NCBI RefSeq assembly: GCF_900092025.1
Contig: NZ_FLTX01000054.1
Location: forward strand, 1 to 64,000
From: Xanthomonas bromi
GTDB taxonomy: Bacteria; Pseudomonadota; Gammaproteobacteria; Xanthomonadales; Xanthomonadaceae
Direction: 5' to 3'
Length of the DNA stretch: 64,000 nucleotides
How positions within the stretch are numbered: position 1 is the first letter of the stretch; each line of letters begins with the position of its first letter. The translations under genes were made by a program, and so were the position numbers. The notes beneath the pieces were generated by a model, which was given only the letters and a program-made list of their open reading frames with translations, was not told the DNA's origin and ran no database searches. Below, one piece after another: positions 55,319-64,000 of this stretch.

Positions 55319-56785
55319 TTACAGCTCGCCCAGACCGGTGGCGCGGCCGTCTTCGCCCACTTCCAGCAGACGCAGCGTATTGGTGGCGCCGTGGGTTTCC
55401 ATGTGCTCGCCACTGGTGAACACCACGCGGTCGCCCGGGCCCATGCGCTCGTTCTCCACCAGCAGACGGATCGCCGCACGTGCAGCTTCGCGCGGGGTCA
55501 GGCCGCGGCTGTCGAAATTGATCGGGAACACGCCACGCATCATCGCCATCTGGCGACGCGCGCCGTCATGGCGGGTGAACGCGTAGATCGGCATGTTGGA
55601 GCGGAAGCGCGACAAAAAGCGCGGCGTGCCGCCGGATTCGGTCAACGCCACCACGCCGCCAAGACCGATGTGCTCGGACAGGAACATGGTCGCCATCGCA
55701 ATGGCCTGGTCGGCGCGCTGCAGGTTGCGTTGCGCGGATTCGAAGTCGGTATCGAATTCGAACTGGTGCTCGGCACCCAGGCAGATGCGTGCCATCGCTT
55801 CCACCGCACGCACCGGATAGGCGCCGGCGGCGGTTTCGGCCGACAGCATCACCGCATCGGTGCCGTCGATGACCGCATTGGCCACGTCCAGCACTTCGGC
55901 GCGGGTCGGGATCGGGCTTTCGACCATCGACTGCAGCATCTGCGTGGCGGTGATCACCACCTTGTTCTGCGCCAGCGATTCGCGAATGATCTTCTTCTGC
56001 AGGCCCGGCAATTCGGCATCGCCGATTTCCACGCCCAGGTCGCCACGCGCCACCATCACCACATCGGAGGCTTCGACGATCTCGACCAGGTTCTCGATCG
56101 CTTCGGTGCGCTCGATCTTGGACACCAGTTGCGCATCGCAGCCGTGCTGCTGGGCGATCTGACGCGCGTCATGCATGTCCTGCGCATTGCGGCAGAACGA
56201 CACCGCGATGAAGTCCACGCCGATCTTGGCAACGATGCCGATCAGCTCTTTGTCGCGCTCGGTCAACGCGCCCAGCGACAACCCACCGCCCTGCTTGTTG
56301 AGGCCCTTGCGGTCGGACAACACGCCATCGTTGAGCACGGTGGTGACGATGCGCGCGCCCTGCACCTCGGTGACCTGCAACTGCACCAGGCCATCGTCGA
56401 GCAGCAGCACGTCGCCAGCGGTCACGTCCTGCGGCAAGCCGAGATAGCTGACGCCGACCTGATGCTGATCGCCGGCCGGCGCATTGGCGTCGGCCACCAG
56501 GTCGAAGCGCTCGCCCATGGTCAGCTTGATCTTGCCTTCGGCAAAACGTTCGATGCGGATCTTCGGGCCCGGCAGGTCGGCCAGGATGCCGACCTCGGCG
56601 CCAACGCGGGCGGCGGCGGCGCGCACTTCCGCGGCACGCTTGGCCTGACCGGACGGATCGCCATGGCTGAAGTTGAGGCGCACCACGTTGACGCCCGCCT
56701 TGAACAGCGTATCCAGCACACCGGGCGCATCCGTTGCCGGTCCGAGGGTGGCGAGGATCTTGGTGCGGCGTTGACGTTCTTTCAT
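55319..56785 (-). CDS. pyk: Pyruvate kinase
   Basis: A 488-residue enzyme that makes pyruvate and ATP from phosphoenolpyruvate. It has the ATLGPATD start, VNVVRLNFSHGD (ATP/Mg site), DLPGPKIR, KIERTEAIENLVEI with catalytic Lys, VARGDLGVEI and NVVITATQMLQSM-type signature (KVVITATQMLQSMVESPIPTRAE). Length and order match PykA-type bacterial enzymes with an intact C-terminal domain. Start at MKERQRR (56785). It lies downstream of the HAD gene on the same strand across 255 bases. Confidence 0.95.
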   Translation of the reverse strand: MKERQRRTKILATLGPATDAPGVLDTLFKAGVNVVRLNFSHGDPSGQAKRAAEVRAAAARVGAEVGILADLPGPKIRIERFAEGKIKLTMGERFDLVADANAPAGDQHQVGVSYLGLPQDVTAGDVLLLDDGLVQLQVTEVQGARIVTTVLNDGVLSDRKGLNKQGGGLSLGALTERDKELIGIVAKIGVDFIAVSFCRNAQDMHDARQIAQQHGCDAQLVSKIERTEAIENLVEIVEASDVVMVARGDLGVEIGDAELPGLQKKIIRESLAQNKVVITATQMLQSMVESPIPTRAEVLDVANAVIDGTDAVMLSAETAAGAYPVRAVEAMARICLGAEHQFEFDTDFESAQRNLQRADQAIAMATMFLSEHIGLGGVVALTESGGTPRFLSRFRSNMPIYAFTRHDGARRQMAMMRGVFPINFDSRGLTPREAARAAIRLLVENERMGPGDRVVFTSGEHMETHGATNTLRLLEVGEDGRATGLGEL

Positions 56786-57040
56786 GATGGCCTCCCTGTA
56801 AAAGTCGCGAAACTTAACACACACGTCACGCACCAAGGATGGCATTGCGGCATAGCCCCCCTCCGATTCCGGCATGTCTTACAGACAGTGCGGGACAGTA
56901 CGTACGCCTGCGCCCGCGCTGCCATGGGCAGTGCGAACGGTCGTCACCCTAACCCGGCGACAGTGAAGATGGTTCTGGGCCATGCGAACCGCAACTGCCG
57001 ACGCGTCCACCAAGCGAACGCAACGGGCCACGCGCCCTGT

Positions 57041-57676
57041 TCATGACGGAAGCAACGCCGCCAGCGCAGCCGGCGTGCGTGCCAGCGTACCGGCACCGGC
57101 GGCGCGCAATTCGGTTTCGTCGCCAAAGCCCCACAACACGCCGATGCTATGGATGCCGTGATGATTGGCGCCATCGATATCCATGCGCCGGTCGCCGATC
57201 ATGACGCAGCCAGTTTTCTCGATCTGCAAACGGCGCAACGCTTCGGCAATGAGGTCCGGCTTGAAGCGACGCTCGCCGTCTTCGCTGGCCCCAATGACCT
57301 GTTCGAAGCACGCGCCGAATGGCAGATGCTCGACGATGCGCCGCGCATAGCGCTCATTCTTCGAGGTCACCACGGCCAGCCGATGGCCGGCGCGCTGCAG
57401 GCCGGTGACAACCTCGCCAATGCCGTCGAACACGCTGAGTTCGGTCCAGCCCACCGCGTCGTAGCGTGCGCGGTAGAGCCCGAGCGCACGCTGCACCAAC
57501 GCTGGATCGTTCGGAAAACACTCGGTGAAGCTGTCGCGCAAGGGCGGACCGATCCAGGCGCGCAAGGTCTGCGCCGATGGACGCGGCTGCCCGATGTCGT
57601 CGAAGGCATGCACGATGCTGGCAACGATGCCCGGTTCCGAATCGACCAGCGTGCCGTCCAGATCGAAAAACAGCAT
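57041..57676 (-). CDS. HAD-family phosphatase (phosphoglycolate phosphatase-like)
   Basis: A 211-residue haloacid dehalogenase hydrolase: motif I MLFFDLDGTLVDSE (nucleophile Asp in DLDGT), cap domain, motif II VVTSKNE, motif III Lys in RFKPDLIAEAL and motif IV GDRRMDIDGA. The length and cap match Gph/PgmB-type enzymes; 2-phosphoglycolate is a likely substrate but others such as hexose phosphates are possible. A GTG at 57688 that overlaps the pgk stop is an alternative start. It sits between pgk and pyk and may be cotranscribed with pgk. Confidence 0.88.
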   Translation of the reverse strand: MLFFDLDGTLVDSEPGIVASIVHAFDDIGQPRPSAQTLRAWIGPPLRDSFTECFPNDPALVQRALGLYRARYDAVGWTELSVFDGIGEVVTGLQRAGHRLAVVTSKNERYARRIVEHLPFGACFEQVIGASEDGERRFKPDLIAEALRRLQIEKTGCVMIGDRRMDIDGANHHGIHSIGVLWGFGDETELRAAGAGTLARTPAALAALLPS

Positions 57677-57684
57677 GGCTGCAG

Positions 57685-58860
57685 TCACTGACCGCGGGCC
57701 TCGAGCGCGGCCACTGCCGGCAGGGTCTTGCCCTCCAGAAACTCCAGGAACGCGCCGCCGCCGGTGGAGATGTAGGTGACGTCCTTGGCGATGTCGTACT
57801 TGTCCACTGCGGCCAGGGTGTCGCCACCACCGGCGATCGAGAACGCCTTGGAACTGGCGATCGCACGTGCCAGGGTTTCGGTGCCGTGGCTGAAGGACTC
57901 GAATTCGAACACGCCGACCGGCCCGTTCCACACCACCGTGCCGGCGCTGGCGATCAGCTCGGCATAGCGCTGCGCGGTGTGCGGGCCGATATCCAGGATC
58001 AGATCATCGGCATCGACGGCGTCCAGCGACTTCACGCTGGCCTCGGCCTCGGGCAAGAACTGCTTGGCAACGACCACATCGGTGGGCAGCGGAATTTCCG
58101 CGCCACGCGTCTTGGCATCGGCCACGATCTGGTTGGCGGTCGGGATCAAGTCCGGCTCGTTCAACGACTTGCCCACGTCATGCCCGGCTGCGGCGATGAA
58201 GGTGTTTGCGATGCCGCCGCCGACGATCAGTTGGTCGACCTTGTTGACCAGGTTGGAGAGCAGCTCCAGCTTGGTGGAGACCTTGCTGCCGGCCACGATC
58301 GCCAGCAGTGGCTTGGCCGGGTTGTCCAGCGCCTTGGCCAGGGCGTCGAGTTCGGCCATCAATAGCGGGCCGCCTGCTGCGACCGGGGCGAAACGGATCA
58401 CGCCATGCGTGGAGGCCTGCGCGCGGTGCGCGGTGCCGAACGCGTCCATCACGAACACATCGCACAGTGCGGCGTACTTGCGCGCCAGCGTCTCGTCGTC
58501 CTTGCCCTCGCCGACATTCATGCGGCAATTTTCCAGCAACACCACCTGCCCCGGCGCGACCTCGACACCGTCGACCCAATCGCGCACCAACGCGACGTCG
58601 ACACCCAGCAAGGTGGTCAGACGCGCGGCCACCGGCGCCAGCGAATCCTCTTCGCTCCAGCTGCCTTCCTTGGGGCGGCCCAGGTGCGAGGTGACCATCA
58701 CGGCGGCGCCTTTTTCCAGCGCCAGCTTGAGGGTGGGCACCGAGGCGGTGATGCGCTGCTCGGAGGTGATCTGGCCGTTGTCGATCGGCACGTTGAGATC
58801 CTGGCGGATCAACACGCGCTTGCCGGAAAGATCGAGGTCGGTCATGCGGACAATGGACAT
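57685..58860 (-). CDS. pgk: Phosphoglycerate kinase
   Basis: A 391-residue two-lobed kinase that forms ATP from 1,3-bisphosphoglycerate. Family motifs: [84 protein letters not shown] and the C-terminal [12 protein letters not shown] and [15 protein letters not shown] nucleotide loops. Of normal length. It is the first recognised gene in the glycolytic cluster; the 300 bases upstream (58861-59164) contain no gene I support and probably hold its promoter. Confidence 0.96.
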   Translation of the reverse strand: MSIVRMTDLDLSGKRVLIRQDLNVPIDNGQITSEQRITASVPTLKLALEKGAAVMVTSHLGRPKEGSWSEEDSLAPVAARLTTLLGVDVALVRDWVDGVEVAPGQVVLLENCRMNVGEGKDDETLARKYAALCDVFVMDAFGTAHRAQASTHGVIRFAPVAAGGPLLMAELDALAKALDNPAKPLLAIVAGSKVSTKLELLSNLVNKVDQLIVGGGIANTFIAAAGHDVGKSLNEPDLIPTANQIVADAKTRGAEIPLPTDVVVAKQFLPEAEASVKSLDAVDADDLILDIGPHTAQRYAELIASAGTVVWNGPVGVFEFESFSHGTETLARAIASSKAFSIAGGGDTLAAVDKYDIAKDVTYISTGGGAFLEFLEGKTLPAVAALEARGQ

Positions 58861-59164
58861 GGGTTCAGCTCGTTCGGTCTAGGGAAGGGGAGTCGGGGTT
58901 GGTACGCCGCAGCAACGCAGCGCGTGTGCCGAGGCAAACGTCCCAGCGCTGTGCCGTCACGGCCGCTGGTTGCGATGGCGTTGCGCCGTCGGCCTGGTCG
59001 CGTGGCGCGCACAGTGCTCACCACGCGTGGCGCCGCCAACAGGGTTGGCAACGCGGGGAATACGTGGTCGAACACGACGGGCAAGACGGCTGCCTTGGTC
59101 ACGGGGACGCCCATTGTCCGACCTTCGCGCCGCAGCGGCAAACCGCCTTGCGACGCGGGTGCCA

Positions 59165-60523
59165 TCAGCCGTTGCGATCGGTCGACGAACGACGCAGCAG
59201 ACTCACTGCGAAACCACAGACCAGCACGGCACCAAAGACCAATAGGCCCCACAGCAGCCAACGCTTCCAGTCGTGCGGCGTGGCCGCCGGCTGCAGTGCG
59301 TCTTCGCCCGCCAGCGGCTGTGCCTGTGCGGCGACACTGGCCTGCGCCGGTTGCCACTGCGCGCCGCGTTCGCGCCGCAGTGCCTGCAGCATCGAGGCCA
59401 GCGGTGCGTCGCCGCGCTGCGCACGCGCACTGCCAGCGACCAGCGCATAGGGCGGCTGGCCCTGGGCAAGAAACATCAACCGCTCGGGCTGATACCCCAC
59501 ACGCAACTTCGGCACCGCAGTGCTACGCCCTTGCGCAGCGACCAGCCGCCATTGGCGATCGCGCACCGGGGCGGACAGCGATTGCGGCGGCGACGCGGCC
59601 GCCGCGCCCTTGCCCAGCCGATACCCTAACCAGGGGCCGGCACGCTGTAACCATGGCGCATCGTCGGCATCGCGGCTGGCCACGATCCACTCGACCGCCT
59701 CGGCCTGACTGGCACCGACATCGAGCTGGGTGATCGGAAAGCGCCCCGGCAAGGCATACACCACAGCGGCATCTTTCGCGGTGCCTGTCAGCTCCAGCCA
59801 CTGCGGCGGTGCGGAGGCAGCGATGCCCTCCAGTTCCGCCTCGACCACGCGCAAGGCCGGCAACTGGCCTGACACGATGACCAGGCGCAGGTAACGCGCG
59901 CCGGCGTCGAGTGCGATCCGACGCTGCTGCAATCGCTGGGTCTGATTGTCCAGCGCCATCACCGTGGCATCGGAGGCAAGCACGCGCCAGTCGCGCAGAT
60001 CGTCGCTGCCTTCCACACGCAACCGGGCCTGCACCGGCATGTCGCCGTCCCAATCCAACCGCAGCGCACGCGGGCGATCGCGCAGCGCGCTGGCATCGAT
60101 CAACCAGCTCCCACCGCTGCCTGCAGCGGCGGCGGCACCGGTTGCGAAGCGGCCTTCCAGCCGGCGTACCGCGCCGCTGGCATCGCGCTCGGCAATCAAT
60201 TGCAGATCGCCATTGGCCGGCGCCGCACCGGCCGGCAGGGCAAACAGGGGCAGGCGCTGCCGGCGCGCCGCAGCCGCCGGTGTCGCATCCAGCGGCAACC
60301 AGGCGGTGGGCAGCTCTTCGCCACGCGCATCGATCACCGTCACATCGCGCAGCGCCGCATCATGCGCGGTGCGATACACCGCCGCGTTCAAGGTCAACTG
60401 ATAAATGCCGGCATCCGCCCCGCTCACCTGCAGCGGCCACTGCTGGCGGTAGTCCTGCCGCACATCGGCGGCCTGCGCCAGCATCGGCACCATCGCCAGC
60501 AGGGCCCATCGCATCGATTTCAT
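59165..60523 (-). CDS. DUF3999 family membrane-anchored periplasmic protein
   Basis: A 452-residue protein with a signal peptide (MKSMRWALLAMVPMLAQAA), a long beta-rich periplasmic region (residues 20-410) and a C-terminal helix (WLLWGLLVFGAVLVCGFAVSLLRR) that anchors it in the inner membrane. The repeated YQLTL / LRLDWDGD / LRLVIVSGQLP type strands fit DUF3999, whose function is unknown. Its ATG overlaps the stop of the DUF2339 gene by four bases, the usual pairing of these two families, suggesting they form a complex. An open frame continues upstream but is shadow. Confidence 0.83.
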   Translation of the reverse strand: MKSMRWALLAMVPMLAQAADVRQDYRQQWPLQVSGADAGIYQLTLNAAVYRTAHDAALRDVTVIDARGEELPTAWLPLDATPAAAARRQRLPLFALPAGAAPANGDLQLIAERDASGAVRRLEGRFATGAAAAAGSGGSWLIDASALRDRPRALRLDWDGDMPVQARLRVEGSDDLRDWRVLASDATVMALDNQTQRLQQRRIALDAGARYLRLVIVSGQLPALRVVEAELEGIAASAPPQWLELTGTAKDAAVVYALPGRFPITQLDVGASQAEAVEWIVASRDADDAPWLQRAGPWLGYRLGKGAAAASPPQSLSAPVRDRQWRLVAAQGRSTAVPKLRVGYQPERLMFLAQGQPPYALVAGSARAQRGDAPLASMLQALRRERGAQWQPAQASVAAQAQPLAGEDALQPAATPHDWKRWLLWGLLVFGAVLVCGFAVSLLRRSSTDRNG

Positions 60524-63360
60524 GCCTGATCCTTTTCGACGCCGTCGTCTTCGACAGCATGACCTTCTGTCGCCAGCGGGCGCGGTGGTGCCGGCGCCAG
60601 GTAGCCCACCACGGTGCACAACAGGCCATAGGCCATGAACGAGCCGATGCCGAGCAAGTTGCCCAGATGCTGGCGGTCGACCAAGACCAACGTCGCCAAT
60701 ACCAGCCCCATGAGCAACGCGCCACCCAGCCACAACCCACGCTGCCCGCGACGCGACCCGATCACCCAGCCCAGCACACCCAGCACGCTCCACACGATGG
60801 TGAGACTGGTCTGCGACAAGGTGGCGCCGATCAACGCCGAATCCCACGCCACGCCGCCCCAGTGATGCACGCTGTGCAAGGTACTGCCGGTGATCAACGC
60901 CCAGCCGAGCACACCCAGCGCGGTCACGCGCCAACGCTGCAGCAAGGCTGGCGCCGGTGCCGACCAGGCCCAGCGCGCGAGCAAGGCCAGCACCGCCAGT
61001 TGCGCCAGCTCGGCCGGATTGAGCAGCGGCAGCCAGGGCAACGGCGCTGCGCTCACCGGGTCCAGCAACACCAGCAGCCAGCCGAGTCCCAGCACCGCAA
61101 ACACGCAACTCAGCAAGGCGTTGCGTGCAGGATCGAAGCTGGCTCCCTGCGGCCAGGCCAGCCACGGCCAGCGCAACAGCCCCTGTGTCGCGATGAGCAA
61201 CCACGGCGCAGCCAGCAAGGCGCAACGCCAGCCATTGGCCAGCAAGAACGCATCGGCCAACCAGGCTGCACCCAACGACACCACCCAGGGCCACAGCAAC
61301 CACCAGATGACTTGTGCCGCCAGCGCGCCAGTGCTCCGCTGCATCCGCAGGCACCACAGCGCACGCGCGCCTGCTAACGCAAACACGCCCCATGCCAGCG
61401 CTCCCCAGTGCGCGAATGGCTGGAAGTGCGCCTGGCCCTGCCACAGTGCCAATGGCGCCGCCAGCGTCAAACCCGCCATCACCGTCCACACCAGCGACGT
61501 TGCGGGACGACGGCGATGCACTTCTGCCGCCAGCCACAGGCTGAGTGCGACGAAGCCCAGCAGCAGGTCGGGTTGGCTGCGCAGATCGGCAAAGCGCAAG
61601 ATCTCGTGCACGCCGCACAGCGTCCACCAGCCCAGCCCCCACACATACGCCACCAACGCACGCCGTGGATGCCCCGCATCGCGCAGGAACCAGGCACTGG
61701 CCCAGCCGGCAAGCGCGATCAGCAAGGTGCTCATGCAGGTCGCATTGGCCACCGCGACCGCGTCGTAGCGCCAGGCATCCACGCCGAATGCAACACCGAC
61801 CGCCGCGAGCACCTGCAGCGCCACGCCGCTGACCTGCGCAATACGCCGTTGCTGGCGTAACCCCAACCACAACAAGCCGACGCCTTCCAGCGCAAACACA
61901 CTGGCAGTGGCGCGTGCAGACAATGCCAACGGTATCGCTAGGGTAGCGAAACCGACCGCCAGCATCGCATGCGCCTGGCCCAGCAAACGCGTGGAGGCGC
62001 GGCGCAACAGCCAGTTCGCCAGGCCTGCATACAACACGGCCACCGCCACCGCGCACAACGCCAACGGCAGCCGATCGCCTTCAAGCAGGCGTGCCTGCAA
62101 TGCGAAGGCGACCAGCGGCGTCCCGAACACCAGGCTGCCATCGATGACCTTGCCTGCGCCGGCGTCGCCGCGGCGCGCGTGCAATACCGGGATCGCCACG
62201 TACATGGCGAAGAACAGCAACAGGAACGACTCGGTCGTAGCGAATTTCGCCGGGGTGTACTGCAGCGCGCCCCACAACGTGCCGATGCCGAAGGTGAAGG
62301 CGAAACCCAGCAAGTTCAGCACGCGCCACGGACGTGTCCACGCAATCGCCACGATGCCGGCGTTGAGCACGGCGTAATACGAAAACAGCGCCACATGATT
62401 GCCGCTGCCGGTGGACAACCAGATCGGCGCAAGGAACCCTGCCAGCACGCCCAGCAACGCCAACGTGCGCGAATCCTGCAACACCGCCAGCACGCACATG
62501 CCCGCGATCAGCACCACGCTGATCCCCAGCGCCGGTCCGGCATCCAGCAACCCGTACAACTTGAAGGCCGCGAACACGGTCAACAACAAGCCACCGATGG
62601 CGCCGCCCTGCAACGCCAGCGCAAAGCCCGGTCGCTGCTCGCGCTGCTTCCAACCGAACACCAGACCGGCCAATGCGAGAACGCTGATGCCAGCCAGGCG
62701 CAGCTCGATCGGCATGCGCATCCAGCCCTGGTCGCTGGCGTACTTCAACAACGACGCTACACCAGCCAGCAACACCAGCATGCCGACCTTGACCGGCACA
62801 TTGCCCTCGGCAAACCAACGCTTCAATGTGCCGGCTGCACGCACGATGACGCCGGGCTCGGACGGGATATGGGGTGATTGCGGCTGTATGGGCTGCGCTC
62901 GCGGTGGTTGCGGCTGCGCCGAATGAGCGCGCTGGCCGGGAACTTCCGGGGTCGCGGTTGCGCCGCCTGCCATCGCAGCTGCGGGGGCCTGTGCAGGTAG
63001 AGGAGGCGGCACCGCGGAGACATCGACCGCGTCCTGACCAGCAGCAGACACGCGCCAGCCGTCGCCCGGTTGCGCTGCGCCAGACCTGCTGGATCCAGGC
63101 ACATCGCGATCGGCAGTGAAACCTGGTTCGGAATCGGGATCGGGATCGGGCACCACGTCGGGCCGCTCCCACGCTCTTCCCTGCGCCTGCGCCTGCGCTG
63201 GCGCATCCGCGCGGTCGACACCACCGGCCGGCCACTGCGCAAGCCGCTGTTCCAGCACCGCCACCCGCCGCCGCAGCCCGGCAATCCAGACCAGCGCGAC
63301 CACCACACCCACCGGCACGGCAAGCAGCACCAGGGCCGCCAACACGATCATCGTTTCCAA
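60520..63360 (-). CDS. DUF2339 multi-pass membrane protein
   Basis: A 946-residue inner-membrane protein. An N-terminal helix and coiled coil (LAALVLLAVPVGVVVALVW, RRVAVLEQRLAQ) and a Pro/Ala-rich linker lead into WFAEGNVPVKVGMLVLLAGVASLLKYASDQGWM, then more than twenty membrane helices. This matches DUF2339 proteins, of unknown role. Start is at a TTG (63360) because no better codon lies close to the first helix. It is translationally coupled to the DUF3999 gene. The complex may act in envelope maintenance; that is inference. Confidence 0.85.
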   Translation of the reverse strand: METMIVLAALVLLAVPVGVVVALVWIAGLRRRVAVLEQRLAQWPAGGVDRADAPAQAQAQGRAWERPDVVPDPDPDSEPGFTADRDVPGSSRSGAAQPGDGWRVSAAGQDAVDVSAVPPPLPAQAPAAAMAGGATATPEVPGQRAHSAQPQPPRAQPIQPQSPHIPSEPGVIVRAAGTLKRWFAEGNVPVKVGMLVLLAGVASLLKYASDQGWMRMPIELRLAGISVLALAGLVFGWKQREQRPGFALALQGGAIGGLLLTVFAAFKLYGLLDAGPALGISVVLIAGMCVLAVLQDSRTLALLGVLAGFLAPIWLSTGSGNHVALFSYYAVLNAGIVAIAWTRPWRVLNLLGFAFTFGIGTLWGALQYTPAKFATTESFLLLFFAMYVAIPVLHARRGDAGAGKVIDGSLVFGTPLVAFALQARLLEGDRLPLALCAVAVAVLYAGLANWLLRRASTRLLGQAHAMLAVGFATLAIPLALSARATASVFALEGVGLLWLGLRQQRRIAQVSGVALQVLAAVGVAFGVDAWRYDAVAVANATCMSTLLIALAGWASAWFLRDAGHPRRALVAYVWGLGWWTLCGVHEILRFADLRSQPDLLLGFVALSLWLAAEVHRRRPATSLVWTVMAGLTLAAPLALWQGQAHFQPFAHWGALAWGVFALAGARALWCLRMQRSTGALAAQVIWWLLWPWVVSLGAAWLADAFLLANGWRCALLAAPWLLIATQGLLRWPWLAWPQGASFDPARNALLSCVFAVLGLGWLLVLLDPVSAAPLPWLPLLNPAELAQLAVLALLARWAWSAPAPALLQRWRVTALGVLGWALITGSTLHSVHHWGGVAWDSALIGATLSQTSLTIVWSVLGVLGWVIGSRRGQRGLWLGGALLMGLVLATLVLVDRQHLGNLLGIGSFMAYGLLCTVVGYLAPAPPRPLATEGHAVEDDGVEKDQA

Positions 63361-63507
63361 TGTATCAACCCCGAGCCGGCCTCCAGCCGAATGCGCGAAC
63401 CATATAGCGTCAAGCCACGACTAGGCAGCCAACCCCTCGGCCAGACGCTTGGTCAAGGGTTGACAAGCAACGGAAGTCAGCGATTTCGGTGCGAACCCTG
63501 GATATGA

Positions 63508-63533
63508 AAACGCCCGGAAAACCGGGCGTTTTG
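63508..63533 (-). terminator. Intrinsic terminator of the edge gene
   Basis: A perfect stem (AAAACGCCCGG / CCGGGCGTTTT) with an AAAA loop lies 6 bases after the stop of the gene at 63539. Its T-rich side follows the stem on the minus strand, so it ends that transcript. Confidence 0.85.
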
Positions 63534-63538
63534 ACTCG

Positions 63539-64000
63539 TTATTCGCGGTAGCCGCTGTCGTTCTTGTTATGGATGATCCAGATCAGGTTGCCGCCGGTAT
63601 CCATTGACTTGCCGGCAAACACCAGACGGCCCTGGCCCTTGTAGGCCATCTCGTACCGGTAACGGTCGCCACCGAAGAAGAACGGAATGAACGCCTTGCC
63701 GGTCACATAGGAACCCTGGTCGTTCGGCTGGCCGATCAGATCGGTCACCTGCTTCATCGGCATGCCGATCTTGAGCTGGGTGAACTTGCTGCCGGGTGCC
63801 GGCTTGCCGGTGATCTCGCCCTCGTAATCATTGACGCCCTTGACGGTCTCGCCATAACCGGCTTCGACCTGCGAAGAGTTGGTGACCTCTCCGTCAGCAT
63901 TCATCCAGGCCGGCGTACCGGTCTGCTTCTTGGCCGCCAAACTATCGAATGGTGCAGAGAACGCCACCACGACTCCAAGCGCCAGCGCGCCTGCCAGAAA
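63539..64000 (-). CDS. Exported SmpA/OmlA-like small protein, partial at window edge
   Basis: The gene is open to the right edge, so its start is outside. The visible 154 residues begin within a hydrophobic signal segment (FLAGALALGVVVAFSAPFDSLA) and continue as a soluble domain: GSKFTQLKIGMPMKQVTDLIGQPNDQGSY, followed by FIPFFFGGDRYRYEMAYKGQGRLVFAG. The IGM...V...IGQP pattern is that of the SmpA/OmlA (BamE-like) fold. It is probably a periplasmic or lipid-anchored envelope protein. A terminator follows directly after its stop. Confidence 0.7.
   Translation of the reverse strand, partial: FLAGALALGVVVAFSAPFDSLAAKKQTGTPAWMNADGEVTNSSQVEAGYGETVKGVNDYEGEITGKPAPGSKFTQLKIGMPMKQVTDLIGQPNDQGSYVTGKAFIPFFFGGDRYRYEMAYKGQGRLVFAGKSMDTGGNLIWIIHNKNDSGYRE

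Noticed and set aside
58842-59357. 171-codon minus-strand frame upstream of pgk
   Set aside because: Overlaps the DUF3999 end, has shadow-like Arg-rich content and no motif.
59165-62056. 963-codon frame extending the DUF3999 gene upstream
   Set aside because: The extra 510 codons are antisense-frame shadow of the DUF2339 gene; the signal peptide at 60523 marks the true start.

Overview
This window reads as a Xanthomonas chromosome segment. The core genes have the composition and content of that genus: a split cys regulon, thiSG, trmB, an EstA-type autotransporter esterase, a TonB receptor, and a pgk/pyk/class I aldolase cluster. Several intergenic regions carry GGGAATC-type repeats that I associate with xanthomonads. 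I cannot name the species or pathovar from sequence alone.

Layout. (1) Positions 1-9728 are a lower-GC genomic island, almost entirely on the minus strand. It ends at a tRNA-Gly(CCC) gene (9729-9802), with a tyrosine recombinase gene beside the tRNA 3' end. That integrase is broken by one extra base in a G4 run. The island carries an orphan type VI secretion effector cassette (PAAR tip, DUF4123 chaperone, a frameshifted partner gene, a Tox-REase-5 nuclease toxin, an Imm52 immunity protein). It also carries an H-NS-like silencer with an unrecognised 392-residue partner, an ankyrin-repeat protein and several small unknowns. The far end of the island lies outside the window. (2) 9.9-20.1 kb is core: estA, thiS-thiG, trmB, an SLC13/TrkA_C permease, a Rieske ferredoxin, an FAH-family hydrolase, mscL and a peptidase M28 gene cut by an early stop codon. 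(3) 20.2-25.8 kb is decayed: a GH97 glycosidase fragment, a carboxylesterase coupled to a TrmH-type methyltransferase, a GNAT pseudogene, and a secreted-protein gene interrupted by an amber codon. (4) 26-33.3 kb holds a secreted M1 aminopeptidase and an RND efflux pair. (5) 33.7-41.2 kb is sulfate assimilation: cysD-cysNC on minus, cysJ-cysI-cysH divergent on plus. cysB, cysG and cysK follow at 48.7-52 kb, so almost the whole route from sulfate to cysteine, with its LysR regulator and siroheme supply, lies within 20 kb. (6) 41.3-45.6 kb is a probable metal-uptake set: a DUF2946 protein, a TonB receptor and a His-rich PepSY membrane protein. (7) 45.9-64 kb has a GAF histidine kinase, a small methyltransferase, a macrodomain protein, the glycolytic cluster pgk-HAD-pyk-fba, a DUF2339-DUF3999 membrane operon and a partial lipoprotein-like gene at the right edge.

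Two repeat families stand out. The first is a GGGAATC-type bracketed inverted repeat of about 105 bp (13.97, 35.59 and 38.64 kb, plus one arm at 54.87 kb). One copy is translated as the N-terminus of CysNC and another as the C-terminus of TrmB. The second is an MITE-like element of about 135-150 bp with imperfect terminal inverted repeats containing CTAACAAAAC (33.58, 47.36 and 48.21 kb). Two of its copies abut the stop codons of minus-strand genes. No CRISPR array or rRNA was seen. The number of disrupted genes (integrase, T6SS accessory, M28 peptidase, GNAT, secreted protein, GH97) points to ongoing gene decay; sequencing error is an alternative for the single-base cases.
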